Assembly (NCBI RefSeq): GCF_016904945.1 | Contig: NZ_JADIKF010000036.1 | Location: 72,505 to 136,504 of the forward strand | DNA from: Dyella mobilis | GTDB lineage: Bacteria > Pseudomonadota > Gammaproteobacteria > Xanthomonadales > Rhodanobacteraceae | Reading direction: 5' to 3' | DNA: 64,000 bases | Part shown: one piece after another, positions 1 through 10,400 of the stretch | How the letters are laid out: the number at the start of each line of letters is the position of its first letter | How positions within the stretch are numbered: the stretch's first letter is position 1 | Notes under the pieces: model-generated | The model's input: the letters and a program-made list of their open reading frames with translations, nothing else | Databases searched by the model: none | What the model was told of the DNA's origin: nothing | Translations under genes and position numbers: made by a program

Positions 1-156
1 CTCGTCCAGACCATGGGAAAGGGCGATCCACCACACTGGATTCAATCCCTGCCTTCTCAAACCCCAAAGAGATAAAGGGAAGGGTGCAGCCAATCCGCAT
101 CAACTGACAGGCTTCACTTGTTGGGCTTGTCTTTGCATGATACCTTGCAATACAAG

Positions 157-531
157 ATGACATCGCTAACAAAACCTCCCCAAGAGCCTTCGCGCAGATC
201 GCAACTCCTCAAAGGCTTGGCCGAATTGGCCGTCCTGAGCAGCATGCGCGACGGACCGCAGTACGGGCTGAGCATCCTGGATCGGCTGAAGGACCAGGCC
301 GGTCTGGACGTGGCCGAAGGCAGCATCTATCCGCTGCTTCACCGGCTGGAGCGGGCCGGCTCCATCAAGGCGGAATGGCGACTCGATGAAGAGGGTACGC
401 GCCCTCGCAAATACTACGTACTCACCGCGTCGGGACATCGCGAACTGGATGCCGCGACGGACGAATGGGGGCGCATCAGCCAGGCGCTGAATTCCTTTTT
501 GAACAGGACGGTTGACCATGATCGGAACTAG
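157..531 (+). CDS. PadR family transcriptional regulator
   Basis: A small winged-helix repressor of the PadR family. The core has the family pattern: a helix with GLAELAVLSSM, then YGLSILDRL, the recognition region EGSIYPLLHRLERAG, and the wing with RKYYVLTASGHREL. An in-frame TTG at 118 would add 13 unconserved residues, so the ATG at 157 is preferred, although no strong ribosome binding site is visible. It overlaps the next gene by 14 bases. PadR plus HAAS-domain membrane protein is a recurrent pair in which the regulator controls its own membrane partner; the ligand is unknown. Confidence 0.9.
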   Translation: MTSLTKPPQEPSRRSQLLKGLAELAVLSSMRDGPQYGLSILDRLKDQAGLDVAEGSIYPLLHRLERAGSIKAEWRLDEEGTRPRKYYVLTASGHRELDAATDEWGRISQALNSFLNRTVDHDRN

Positions 532-1078
532 CCTGGAGACCGCGGGTAGTTGGCTTCGTCGCCTTGATTGGTCACTGCACGCGCTGCCGCAGAACGATCG
601 CATCGAGATCATCCGCGAAATGCGCTCCCACATCGAAGATCGCATCTCACGAGGCATTGCCGAACGTGACGTTCTTGCCTCACTGGGTTCGCCAGAGGAG
701 TACGCACGCGACTTCCACGACGAGTTCGAACTTTCCAAGGCACTCGGCAGCCGCGGACTGATCGGCATGTTGCGCGTGGCCGTCTATTGGCTTCCTCGAA
801 GTGCGGCCGCTTTTCTTGCGCTGATGGCTGTCGGCTGCCTCGGATTGTTCGGCACCGGCGTGGCGGTGACTGCCATGATGCGATTTGTCGATCCGCTGCA
901 CTGGGGGCTCTGGCTGTCCAGTCACAGCCTCGTGTTTGGATATGCCGCCAACCTCGCCGACGAGCACGAGGTATTTGGCACGTGGATCTATCCCTTTGCC
1001 GTGCTTTGCGCGGTCGGCTGCTGGATGGCGGGGCAGGCGACATTGCTCTGGGCGCTGCGAACCATCGCGCGACGCTGA
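518..1078 (+). CDS. HAAS (DUF1700-like) domain membrane protein
   Basis: Protein of 186 residues. The N-terminal half is a helical cytosolic domain with the HAAS-like signature (LPQNDRIEIIREMRSHIEDR, then ASLGSPEEYARDF). The C-terminal half has two or three membrane segments: around residues 85-110, possibly around 128-145, and around 155-175. The ATG at 518 lies inside the end of the PadR gene, so translation is probably coupled; a TTG at 512 is an alternative. Such proteins are usually partners of PadR regulators. The precise role is not known. Confidence 0.75.
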   Translation: MIGTSLETAGSWLRRLDWSLHALPQNDRIEIIREMRSHIEDRISRGIAERDVLASLGSPEEYARDFHDEFELSKALGSRGLIGMLRVAVYWLPRSAAAFLALMAVGCLGLFGTGVAVTAMMRFVDPLHWGLWLSSHSLVFGYAANLADEHEVFGTWIYPFAVLCAVGCWMAGQATLLWALRTIARR

Positions 1079-1099
1079 CATAGCCTTCAGGAAAAAAAC

Positions 1100-2239
1100 A
1101 TGCGTGCTACCCATGAGGCAACGACTGCTTGCCGAGGAATGCTTGCGCTACTGATCATCGCCGGTGGCGCATGGGTCGAGCCGGTCTTTGCCGCAAACCA
1201 GGATGCTTCCGCGCAGAGCGCTATGCATACGCAAGCAGCATACGAAGTCGAGCAGATGAGTTTTCCTGGCGGCATGAGCGGCGTGGTACTGGCCGGAACG
1301 CTGACTCGACCGATATCGTCCGGCCCTACGCCAGCCGTCGTACTCATTGCCGGGTCCGGCAAGACCGACAGGGACGAATCCGCTTATGGACACAAACCTT
1401 TTCTGGTACTTGCCGATGCCTTGACGCGCGCCGGCTACGCCGTGCTTCGTTACGACAAGCGTGGCGTCGGACAGTCGACCGGCAATGGCCGTGCGGCAAC
1501 CACGCTCGATTTCAAGACGGACGCCGAAGCTGCCGTCCATTATCTTGGCGGACGCACCGATATCGATAAAACGCGCATCGCTGTCGTTGGCCACAGCGAG
1601 GGCGGCACCATTGCCGCGTTGATGTCAGGCGATCCTTCTCCGCCTGCTGCGGCGGTATCGCTAGCGGGCATGATTGCTCCCTTTGCAGAACAGATCGTCA
1701 CGCAGGAAATTCTGACGGGGCGCGACGCGGGTGCAGACGAAGCCTACGACCGTGAGGTTCGCGCTTACTACGCCAAGGTGGAGGCCGCCGCACGCGTCGA
1801 CGATGACCCGCAGCGGTTTGCGAGAATGCAGGCGATCTCTGCGGCGTGGAATTCGGAATTTTCGAAGGATGCTGCCGACCGCAACGCGGCCGCAGAATCC
1901 CTGCTGGCCATGCCTAAATTCCTCGCATCGCGATGGTTCCAAACGTACTTGAAACTCGACGTGCCCAAGGCCATCGAACAGGGGGAAATCCCCGTGCTCT
2001 TTCTCAACGGCTCGACCGACCACCAGGTTGCGGCCGGTCCGAACTTGACGTTGGCACGGCTTGCGCTCGGTCGCGAAACTCCGCTGCGCCACACGCAACG
2101 GCTTCCAGGCCTCAATCATCTTTTCCAACAAAGCGCATCCGGTTCCGGCGAGGACTATGCCAAGAACACACCTACGCCGTCGCCGCTCGCCATTGGCGCA
2201 GTCATTCAATTCTTGAACCTGGCGCTTACAAAGCAATGA
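1100..2239 (+). CDS. secreted alpha/beta hydrolase
   Basis: A 379-residue alpha/beta hydrolase with an N-terminal hydrophobic signal segment (LALLIIAGGAWVEPVFA) indicating export. The nucleophile elbow is GHSEGG, preceded by a VLIAGSG oxyanion strand and YDKRGVGQS. Late motifs FLNGSTDHQV (acid) and LPGLNHLF (histidine) complete a plausible Ser-Asp-His triad. It starts 21 bases after the HAAS-like gene, so all three genes from 157 may be one operon. The substrate cannot be told; esters or peptides are possible for this family. Confidence 0.85.
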   Translation: MRATHEATTACRGMLALLIIAGGAWVEPVFAANQDASAQSAMHTQAAYEVEQMSFPGGMSGVVLAGTLTRPISSGPTPAVVLIAGSGKTDRDESAYGHKPFLVLADALTRAGYAVLRYDKRGVGQSTGNGRAATTLDFKTDAEAAVHYLGGRTDIDKTRIAVVGHSEGGTIAALMSGDPSPPAAAVSLAGMIAPFAEQIVTQEILTGRDAGADEAYDREVRAYYAKVEAAARVDDDPQRFARMQAISAAWNSEFSKDAADRNAAAESLLAMPKFLASRWFQTYLKLDVPKAIEQGEIPVLFLNGSTDHQVAAGPNLTLARLALGRETPLRHTQRLPGLNHLFQQSASGSGEDYAKNTPTPSPLAIGAVIQFLNLALTKQ

Positions 2240-2347
2240 CGAGGGGTTGCCCTCCGCGGATACACCCTCCACGCCGGCCAATCGGCGGCTTCTTGATCTG
2301 CCCTTAACAATCTCTCACGTACATTCCGCCCGCTATGGAACGGGGCC

Positions 2348-2968
2348 ATGGGGGGCATTGCGATGGGGGATCGCAAGATCTTGTCAGAATCGTCCGCTGC
2401 CGAGTGCAGTACGGATACAGGTGCGCAGGTTGCGCTGGAAGACATTGGGTTGCGTGCCGCTACGGAAGCGGATGCGGATTTTCTGCGTGAGGTGTTTTCG
2501 TCCACGCGCGTGGACGAGTTCGTTCGCGCGGGTTTGCCTGCCGAGCAGATCGAGCCTTTGCTGGCCAACCAGTTTTCGATTCAGCACGACTACTACCGCC
2601 GGCATTATCCGGTGGGGCGTTTCGATGTCATCACGTACGGCGGAATTCGGGTAGGGCGGCTTTATCACGATTGGAGCGGCGATGCCGCGCAATTGATCGA
2701 CATTGCACTTTTGCCGGCTTATCGCGGCATGGGTATTGGTTCGCATCTGATGCGCGGGCTGGTGCGCGAGGCCGCCTGCAAGCACGTTCCGATGCGCTTG
2801 TATGTAGAGCACGACAATCCCGTTCGCGCGCTCTATCGCAGGCTTGGCTTCGTCACGAGCGGGGAGAACGGCATCTACGAACTGATGGTGAGAGCAGCCA
2901 TGCCCTTTGATGAAGAAGGGCCGAGGCAATCTTCGAACGACGATTTTCAATCATCGGCATTTGCGTAG
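2348..2968 (+). CDS. GNAT family N-acetyltransferase
   Basis: Acetyl-CoA-dependent acyltransferase of about 200 residues. The acetyl-CoA loop is visible as LLPAYRGMGIGSHLM, followed by the family's NPVRALYRRLGF segment. Residues 1-30 are poorly conserved and a second ATG at 2363 could be the true start. It is followed by a DUF6916 gene and a tail-collar gene on the same strand. This neighbour set recurs around collar-domain proteins, suggesting a shared role, perhaps acetylation of the collar protein, but that is inference. Confidence 0.85.
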   Translation: MGGIAMGDRKILSESSAAECSTDTGAQVALEDIGLRAATEADADFLREVFSSTRVDEFVRAGLPAEQIEPLLANQFSIQHDYYRRHYPVGRFDVITYGGIRVGRLYHDWSGDAAQLIDIALLPAYRGMGIGSHLMRGLVREAACKHVPMRLYVEHDNPVRALYRRLGFVTSGENGIYELMVRAAMPFDEEGPRQSSNDDFQSSAFA

Positions 2969-3006
2969 CGTTCGCGGCACTGATGCGAACCAAATAGGGG
3001 GACGAC

Positions 3007-3327
3007 ATGCAGCCTGTTCCGACTCATGCAGCGCTTACGGCAGCGCTGGGCCAATTGTTCGTACTGGAGGCCGCCGACGGCCAGCGGCTTGAGGTGCGCC
3101 TGGCGGCAGCACCGAGCGGTGTTGCCATGGAAGAAGCCTACGCCTGCTACAGCGCCACTTTCGAATTGCCGATGGGCGCCTGGCTGCCCCAGGACACTTA
3201 TCGCATCACGGCACCCGACGGCTCGTCCTGGGAGTTGCTTGCTACACCTACCCGGCCCAGTGCCGACGGCCGGGCCAATCTCACGGCGGTCATGCATATC
3301 AGCGTTTCACCCCCGGGCATCACGTAA
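3007..3327 (+). CDS. DUF6916-like protein
   Basis: A 106-residue protein with a beta-rich pattern: LGQLFVLEAADGQRLEVRL near the start, then CYSATFELPMGAWLPQDTYRI and a closing LTAVMHI. It matches what I know of the DUF6916 family, which is found next to phage-tail-collar proteins. The ATG at 3007 is preceded by a GGGGGAC ribosome binding site. No signal peptide or membrane segment is seen. Function unknown; a chaperone or capping partner of the collar protein is possible. Confidence 0.7.
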   Translation: MQPVPTHAALTAALGQLFVLEAADGQRLEVRLAAAPSGVAMEEAYACYSATFELPMGAWLPQDTYRITAPDGSSWELLATPTRPSADGRANLTAVMHISVSPPGIT

Positions 3328-3388
3328 AACCGAGGCGCACGGGAAGCACCACTACTCGATCCATCACTGTCAAAAAGGGGGAAATACC

Positions 3389-4006
3389 ATGAGTGATCCG
3401 TTCCTTGGCGAAATTCGCATGGTCGGTTTCAACTTTGCACCAACCGGTTGGGCGTTGTGCGCCGGAAACTTGATGTCGATCAGTCAGAACACGGCATTGT
3501 TTTCGCTGCTTGGCACGTTCTATGGCGGCAACGGCACGACGAATTTCGCCTTGCCCGACCTTCAGGGGCGCTCGCCGGTCGGTACGGGCAACGGCGTGGG
3601 GCTTAGCCCGATAACGATCGGCGACAAGGCCGGTGTTGAAATGACCACGCTCACCATCAACCAGATGCCTTCGCATACGCATGCTGTACAAAGCGGCGGT
3701 ACTGTGAATGTCACCGGCAGTGTCGCCGTACCGGCTTGTTCGTCGCCGACGAGCGGAACGGTCGGAGGCACGCCGGCGAACAACACGGTGTTGGGCACGC
3801 TGACGTCTGGCGGGCGCGCCGGCGAGCTGTACACCACGACCGCTGCCAATACCACGCTGCTACCGTTCAATGTGCAATCGACCGGAACGGCACCCGCCGT
3901 CACGCTCGCCAATACGGGCGGCAACTTGCCGGTGGCGATACGCAATCCCTACCTGGGGCTGACCTGCATCATCGCGTTGCAGGGTATTTTCCCGTCGCGC
4001 GGTTGA
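3389..4006 (+). CDS. phage tail collar domain protein (microcystin-dependent-protein type)
   Basis: Protein of 205 residues with the tail-collar signature at the N-terminus: LGEIRMVGFNFAPTGWALC, then SQNTALFSLLGTFYGGNG and FALPDLQGRSPVGTG. The middle has NQMPSHTHAV, typical of fibre-tip collar domains, and the end has NPYLGLTCIIALQGIFPSRG. A longer in-frame ORF exists upstream, but the ATG at 3389 has a GGGGGAAA ribosome binding site and begins the conserved domain. These proteins are common free-standing genes in this lineage, often in sets of three; only one is present here. Confidence 0.9.
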   Translation: MSDPFLGEIRMVGFNFAPTGWALCAGNLMSISQNTALFSLLGTFYGGNGTTNFALPDLQGRSPVGTGNGVGLSPITIGDKAGVEMTTLTINQMPSHTHAVQSGGTVNVTGSVAVPACSSPTSGTVGGTPANNTVLGTLTSGGRAGELYTTTAANTTLLPFNVQSTGTAPAVTLANTGGNLPVAIRNPYLGLTCIIALQGIFPSRG

Positions 4007-4040
4007 TCGGGAAGGTATTCGAGTTGTTCGCATAAAAACT

Positions 4041-4070
4041 GGCGCGCCCGGCATGGGCGCGCCTTCATTT
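4041..4070 (+). terminator. rho-independent terminator candidate
   Basis: An 8-base perfect stem (GGCGCGCC at 4041-4048 and 4056-4063) with a 7-base loop, followed by TTCATTT. It lies 35 bases after the collar gene stop and would end the GNAT/DUF6916/collar unit. Confidence 0.7.
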
Positions 4071-4353
4071 GCCACGGCGCACTATGTCAACGTTTAGTGA
4101 AGACGCAGCTCCGGTGTCGACGCATGCCTGGCATCCGTTGGCGGTAGCACGGATGCCTGTCGGGGCGCCGACGAAATTCGTCACAACTGGACTCTTGTGA
4201 CGTGCGTCACAAATAAGGCAGCATTACAAGCCGACGCTGGTTTTGTAATTGACGAAATTTTGAGCAGCGCTCGCGGCGTCTGGTCGAATCGCAAGCTTCG
4301 CCTTCGCGGCAGGGGAATCAGGCGGCTGGCACACAAGCTGCATTGAATTTTGG

Positions 4354-4450
4354 GGTAACCGCAGCCCGAGGGACCAACTGGCTGCGGATCGTGCGTGAAG
4401 TTGGTCGCGCTGTTACCGCATGAAGTTCGGCGCCTGGGCAAGGGCGCCTC
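4354..4450 (+). promoter_or_regulatory. structured leader upstream of the adhesin gene
   Basis: The 459-base gap between the collar and adhesin genes holds strong RNA-structure potential close to the adhesin start. GACCAACT (4372-4379) pairs perfectly with AGTTGGTC (4399-4406). Flanking GGTAAC and GTTACC can extend the structure, and a second GGCGCC...GGCGCC hairpin lies at about 4429-4447, just before the AGGGGAC ribosome binding site. It does not match a riboswitch class I can name. It may be a translational control element. Confidence 0.4.
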
Positions 4451-4465
4451 ACAGGGGACAATCGA

Positions 4466-7400
4466 GTGAACCACATCTTTCGGCTGGTCTGGAACCGCAA
4501 GCTTGGCGTGCTTCAGGTGGCGCCCGAATTCGCGCGCGGTCGTACCAAGGGCGGACGCAGCGCAGAAGGCGGTACGCGTCGTGCCGCGTGGTTGGCCGGC
4601 ATTCCCCTGAGCCTGCCGCTGATGGTGTTTGCTGCGGCGCCTTCACCGGGCATTGTCTCGGCAAAAGTTGCCATCGTCGCCACTCCCGCGGTGGCGGCCA
4701 ACGCATTGCCTACCGGCGGGCAGGTCACCAGCGGCGCCGGCCAGCTGGCGCAGCGCGGCGACACGCTCACCATCACCCAGCAGAGCCAGGATCTCTCGCT
4801 CAACTGGCAGACTTTCAATATCGGCAGCCAGTCCACCGTGGACTTCGTGCAGCCGGATGCTTCAGCCATTGCGGTCAATCGCATCGCCGATACCAACGGC
4901 AGCCAGATCTTCGGCCACCTCAACGCCAACGGGCAGGTGTTCCTGATCAATCCCAACGGCGTGCTGTTCGGCCAGGGCGCGCAGGTGAACGTGGGCGGCA
5001 TCGTCGCGTCCACGCTGAACGTCGCCGATAGCGCGCTGGGCACCGGTTCGCTGAGTTTCAGCGGCAGCGGCAAGGGCAATGTGACCAATCTGGGCACCAT
5101 CAATGTCAATGGTGGCGGCTATGCGGCACTGCTCGGCAATCAGGTCGGCAACCAGGGCGCGATCCACGCCCAGCTGGGCAGCGTGGCGCTGGCCGGCGGC
5201 AGCGCCGTAACGCTCAATTTCAGCGGCGACAAGCTGGTAAGCGTGCGCGTGGACAAGAGCACGCTGAATGCGCTGGCGCAGAACGGCCAACTGATCCAAG
5301 CCGATGGTGGCAACGTGTGGATGACTGCCGGCGCTCGCGACAGCGTGCTGGCCAGTGCGGTGAACAACACCGGCACCATCGAGGCGCAGACCGTACAGAA
5401 CCAGAACGGCCACATCATGCTGATGGGCGGCATGGGTGCGGGCACGGTTTCAGTGAGCGGCACGCTCGATGCCAGCGCGCCCCAAGGCGGAAGCGGCGGC
5501 CAGATCGAAACGAGCGGTGCGCAGGTCAACATCGCGGACAACACCAAAGTCACTACGGCCGCGGCCCTGGGCCTGGCCGGAACGTGGCTGATCGACCCCA
5601 ACAATTTCACGATCGCACCCGGCAAGGCCGGAACGATAACGGGCGGCGTACCTTCCGGCGATGTTTCAGGCGCCACGCTCAGCAGCGCATTGAACGGTGG
5701 CAATGTCACCATTGAGTCCAGCGAGGGCAGCACGTCCGGCGTCGGCAACATAAACGTGGACGACAACGTGAGCTGGAGTACGCATACGCTCACGCTGGAT
5801 GCCCAGAACAACATCAACATCAACGGCACGATGAGCGCGGGCACCGGAGCGGGGCTCGCGCTGAACTTTGGCAACACCAACGGTTCTTCGAGCACTACGC
5901 CAACGGCCGGCACCAGCGTCAATGCAGGCCTGAGCGACGCCGGCTTTTATGGCCAGGTGAATTTCGCGGGCAGTAACACGCTGAGCATCAACGGCACCAG
6001 CTATACGCTGATCAGCAGCGAGTCGGCGCTGCAAGCCATGACGGCGAGCGGCCACTATGCGCTTGCGGGCAATGTGGCGGCCTCCACTGCGTTCACCCCG
6101 ATCGCAACCGTCGCCGCACCGTTCACGGGCGTGTTCGACGGCCTTGGCCACACCATCAGCGGCCTTACCGTCACCAGTTCTACGGCCAGCGTTGGCCTTG
6201 GTCTTTTTGCAGCAAGCTCAGGCGCGATCCGCAACGTCGGCCTGACGGGAGAGAGTATTTCGGGTTCGGGTGCGCAGTCTCTCATCGGTGGCCTGGTTGG
6301 TGAGAACGATAGTCCGGGCACCATCAGCAACGTTTTCACCACGGGCACGATGGCCGGCACGGGTACCGGCTCCTCGGGCGGCGAAACGGTCGGCGGATTG
6401 GTCGGCGAGAATGCCACGGGTGGCACCATCACCAACTCCTTTTCCAAGGGAGCCGTCAGTGGTTCGTCGTACCTCGGCAATTTCGGCGGCCTGGTCGGAA
6501 CCAACTACGGCTCGATTACCAATGCCTATGCAACGGGCACCGTGAGTGGCAGTTATGGCGCTAGCGGAGCCGCAGCGGACCTTATGGGCGGTTTGGTCGG
6601 CTACAACTCGGGCAGCATCCAGAACGCTTACGCAACGGGCAATGTGACCTGGACCGGCGGTGGAGCGAACAACGAAAACTACATGGGCGGACTGGCAGGC
6701 AGTAACGACGATGCCAAGAACCCCAGTTCGATCACGGACTCCTACGCCACGGGCAAGGTGTCTTTGTCCAGTTCGGATAGCACCGACGTGCTTGGGGGAT
6801 TGATCGGGTATTTTGCCGCCGGCACGATAACCAACAGCTTTTGGAATACCACGACCAACAGCGGGTTAAGCGGCCTCGGTAGCGGCACTACGACAGGGGT
6901 CACCGGTCTGTCCACCGCCAACATGATGACTCCCGCCAACTTTACCGGTTGGACCATCGCAACCAGCGGCGGCAGCAGCGATCCGTGGCGCATCTATTCG
7001 GGCAATACCATGCCCCTGATCGAAGGCCTGCTCGAGCCGCTGACGATCACCGCAAGCAACCAGACGGCGACGTACAACGCGACCAACCAGGACGCCTCGG
7101 TACTGAGCTATTCCACCTCGCCGAATCTTGCGCTCATCACATTGGGCCTGACCGCCGCGCAGCACGCCGGCACGTATACCGAGAACGTCTCGTCGGCTTA
7201 TTCCACCAATTACGACCTGTCCTTCGTTACGCCGAGCGCCACCCTTACCATCAATCCGGTGGTGTTGTCGGTGAGTCTTACCAATAGCGGCGTCACCAAA
7301 GTCTACGACGGCACGACCAGCGCGCCGTCCGGCTTTACCCCGACGTACAGCTACAGCGGGCTGCTTTCCGGCGATACCAGCATTGTCATCAGCGATAGCA

Positions 7401-10400
7401 GTGCGGCGTATAACAGTTCGCACGTCACGAGCGCTTCCCAGGTCACCGTGTCGGGCCTCGGCATCAGCACCGTTAATGGCAGCCTCGGTTCGCAGCCCGG
7501 CGATTACTCGCTTGCGTCTTCGTCCCTGAGCGTGGCGGCCACCATCACGCCCAAGACGCTCACGGTCACGGCACCGACCATCGGCGGTACCTTGAGCATG
7601 GTGTACGACGGCAGCACGACGGCAGCCGGCGCCAGTTTGTCCGGCGGCAGCATCAGCGGCGCTATCACTGGCGACACCCTGGCGCTTGATACCAGTGGTA
7701 TCAGCCTCGATTACAACAGCAGCCACGTGGTGGGGGCCAACAGCATCAGCGCCAGCGGCAGCCTCGGCGTGACCATCAGCAGCAGCATCGATGGCAGTCT
7801 GAGCAGCGATTACACCATGGCGTCGCCGACCATTGCTTCGGTGGCCGGGAGCATCACGCCGGCGCCACTGACGGTCAGTCTTGGCAATACCACCAACGTC
7901 ACCAAGGTCTACGACGGCACCACGTTGGCGCCGTCCGGGTTCAGTGCGGTCTACAGCTTCAGCGGCCTGATATCCGGCGACACCGCCACGGTGAGCAGTG
8001 TGGATACGCCGGTATTCAATTCGGCGCACGTCCTTTCGGCAACGGCAATTACGCAAGGCGGCCTGTCGCTGAGCACGATCACCGGCAACGGCAGCGACAA
8101 TTCCGTACTCAGCGACTACAGCTTGTCCAACTCCACGGCTTCCACCGGTGCGGGCATAGCCGGCATTACGCCGAAAACCTTGACGGTGACGGCACCGGTC
8201 ATCGGCGGCGTGCTGACCAAAGTCTACGACGGCACGACACTGGCGACGGGTGCCTATTTGACGGGAGGCAGCGTCAGCGGCGCGATCACCGGCGACACCC
8301 TGGCGCTCGATACCAGCGGTATCGGGTTGGCCTACAACAACGGTCACGTGGCGAGCGCAAGCAGCATCGACGCCAGCGGCACTCTCTCGGTGGATATCAG
8401 CAGCAGTACAAACGGCAGCCTGAGCTCCGACTATCGTGCCTCGCTGCCTTTCATCGCCGACGTCCCTGCCAACATCAGCCCGGCAGTGCTCACGGAACAA
8501 TTGACCAACGCCGGCGTCACCAAGGTCTACGACGGCACGACTGCTGCGCCGTCCGGCTTTACACCAACGTACAGTTACCAAGGCTTTGTCTCCGGCGACA
8601 CCGGCGCCACGCTGCTCGATACTGGCGCGGCCTACGACAGTGCGCACGTCGCAACCGCCACCCAGGTTACGGTATCGGGATTGAGCATCGGCAGCATTAC
8701 TGGCGCCAATGGTTCGCAAGCCAGCGATTACGTGCTGTCATCCGGCAATGCGAGCGTGCCGGCGTTGATTACACCTGCACCGCTGTCGGTGTCGCTCGGC
8801 AATACCACCAACGTCACCAAGGTCTACGACGGCACCACGGCGGCGCCCAGCGGCTTCACTCCGATCTATGACATCGCGGGACTGGTGTCCGGCGATACCG
8901 CGACGGTGAGTAGCGCGGATACACCGATATTCAATTCGGCACACGTCGTATCCGCCTCGGCGATCACGCTGGGCGGCCTGTCCCTCACATCGATCACAGG
9001 CAACGGTACCGACAATTCCGTGTTGGGCGATTACAGCTTGTCGAACACCACCGCTTCCACCGCGGCAGGGGTGGCGGGCATCACGCGGGCAACGCTGACA
9101 TTGACGCTGACCAACGGCGACGTCACCAAGACCTACGACGGCACTACGAATGCACCGGCCGGTTTCAGTCCGACGTATAGCTATGGCGGGCTGGTTGCCG
9201 GCGACACCGGCGCCGACGTGAGCGACACCGGCATCGCTTACAATAGCGCACACGTGGTGAGCGCCACCGATGTCGAGGTGTCGGGCCTTAGCATCAACAG
9301 CATTACCGGCAGCAATGGCTCGCTGACCAGCGATTACATCCTGGCCTCCAACAATGTAAGTGTGGTAGCCGCCATCACGCCGGCGCAGCTGGCGGTTTCA
9401 CTCGCTAATGCCGGCGTTACCAAGGTCTACGACGGCACCACGGCGGCGCCAGGCGGCTTCACACCGTTTTACAGCATCACCGGCCTGGTTTCGGGCGACA
9501 CCGCCACGGTGAGCAGTGTTGATACGCCGGTGTTCAACTCATCGCACGTCGCGTTGGCGAACGAGGTCGAGCAGGGCGGGCTGTCGCTGGCGTCGATCGG
9601 CGGTAACGGTATCGATGGCGATTACGTCTTGTCGAGCACCGTGGCCACTACCGCGCCCGGCGCGGCGAGCATCACGCCGGCAACACTGACGGTGACGCTG
9701 ACCAACAGCGGTGTAACCAAGGTTTATGACGGCACGGCGAATGCACCGGTCGGCTTTACGCCGACGTACGGCTTTACCGGGCTGGTCTCCGGCGATACCG
9801 GCGCCAGCCTGACCGACACGGGTGTGGCCTATAACAGCGCACACGTGACCAGTGCCAGCGACATCTCCGTATCCGGCCTGGCCATCGGCAGCATTGCCGG
9901 CAGTGACGGATCGCTGGCCAGCGATTACAGCTTGTCTTCTACCAGCGCGAGTGTGGCCGCGAGCATCACGCCGGCCACGCTGACCGCCACGCTCACCAAT
10001 ATCGGCGTCACCAAGGTTTATGACGGCACGGCGAATGCGCCGGCGGGCTTTACGCCGACGTACAGCTTTACCGGGCTGGTCTCCGGCGATTCCAGCGCCA
10101 GCCTCACCGACACCGGTGCGGCGTACAACAGTGCGCACGTCGCCAGTGCCAACGATCTGACCGTCTCGGGCCTGAGCCTCAGCGGCATCACCGGCAGCGA
10201 CGGTTCGCAAGTCAGCGATTACAGCCTGTCCTCCAGCAGTGCGAATGTGGCAGCGAGCATCACGCCGGCCACGTTGACGGCCACGCTCACCAATACCGGC
10301 GTGACCAAGATCTACGACGGCACGACCAATGCGCCAGCCGGGTTTACACCGACGTACAGCCTTACCGGACTGGTCTCCGGCGACACCAGCGCCAGCCTCG

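Noticed and set aside
3007..4006. Prophage
   Set aside because: A tail-collar protein alone, without integrase, capsid or lysis genes, is not evidence for a prophage; such genes are common free-standing loci.
6866..8719. Long minus-strand ORF antisense to the adhesin gene
   Set aside because: It is a shadow of the repetitive GC-rich adhesin gene; its composition (Arg, Gly, Ala, Val) and lack of a plausible start point to a non-coding frame. The same holds for 9539-10726 and 10751-13606.
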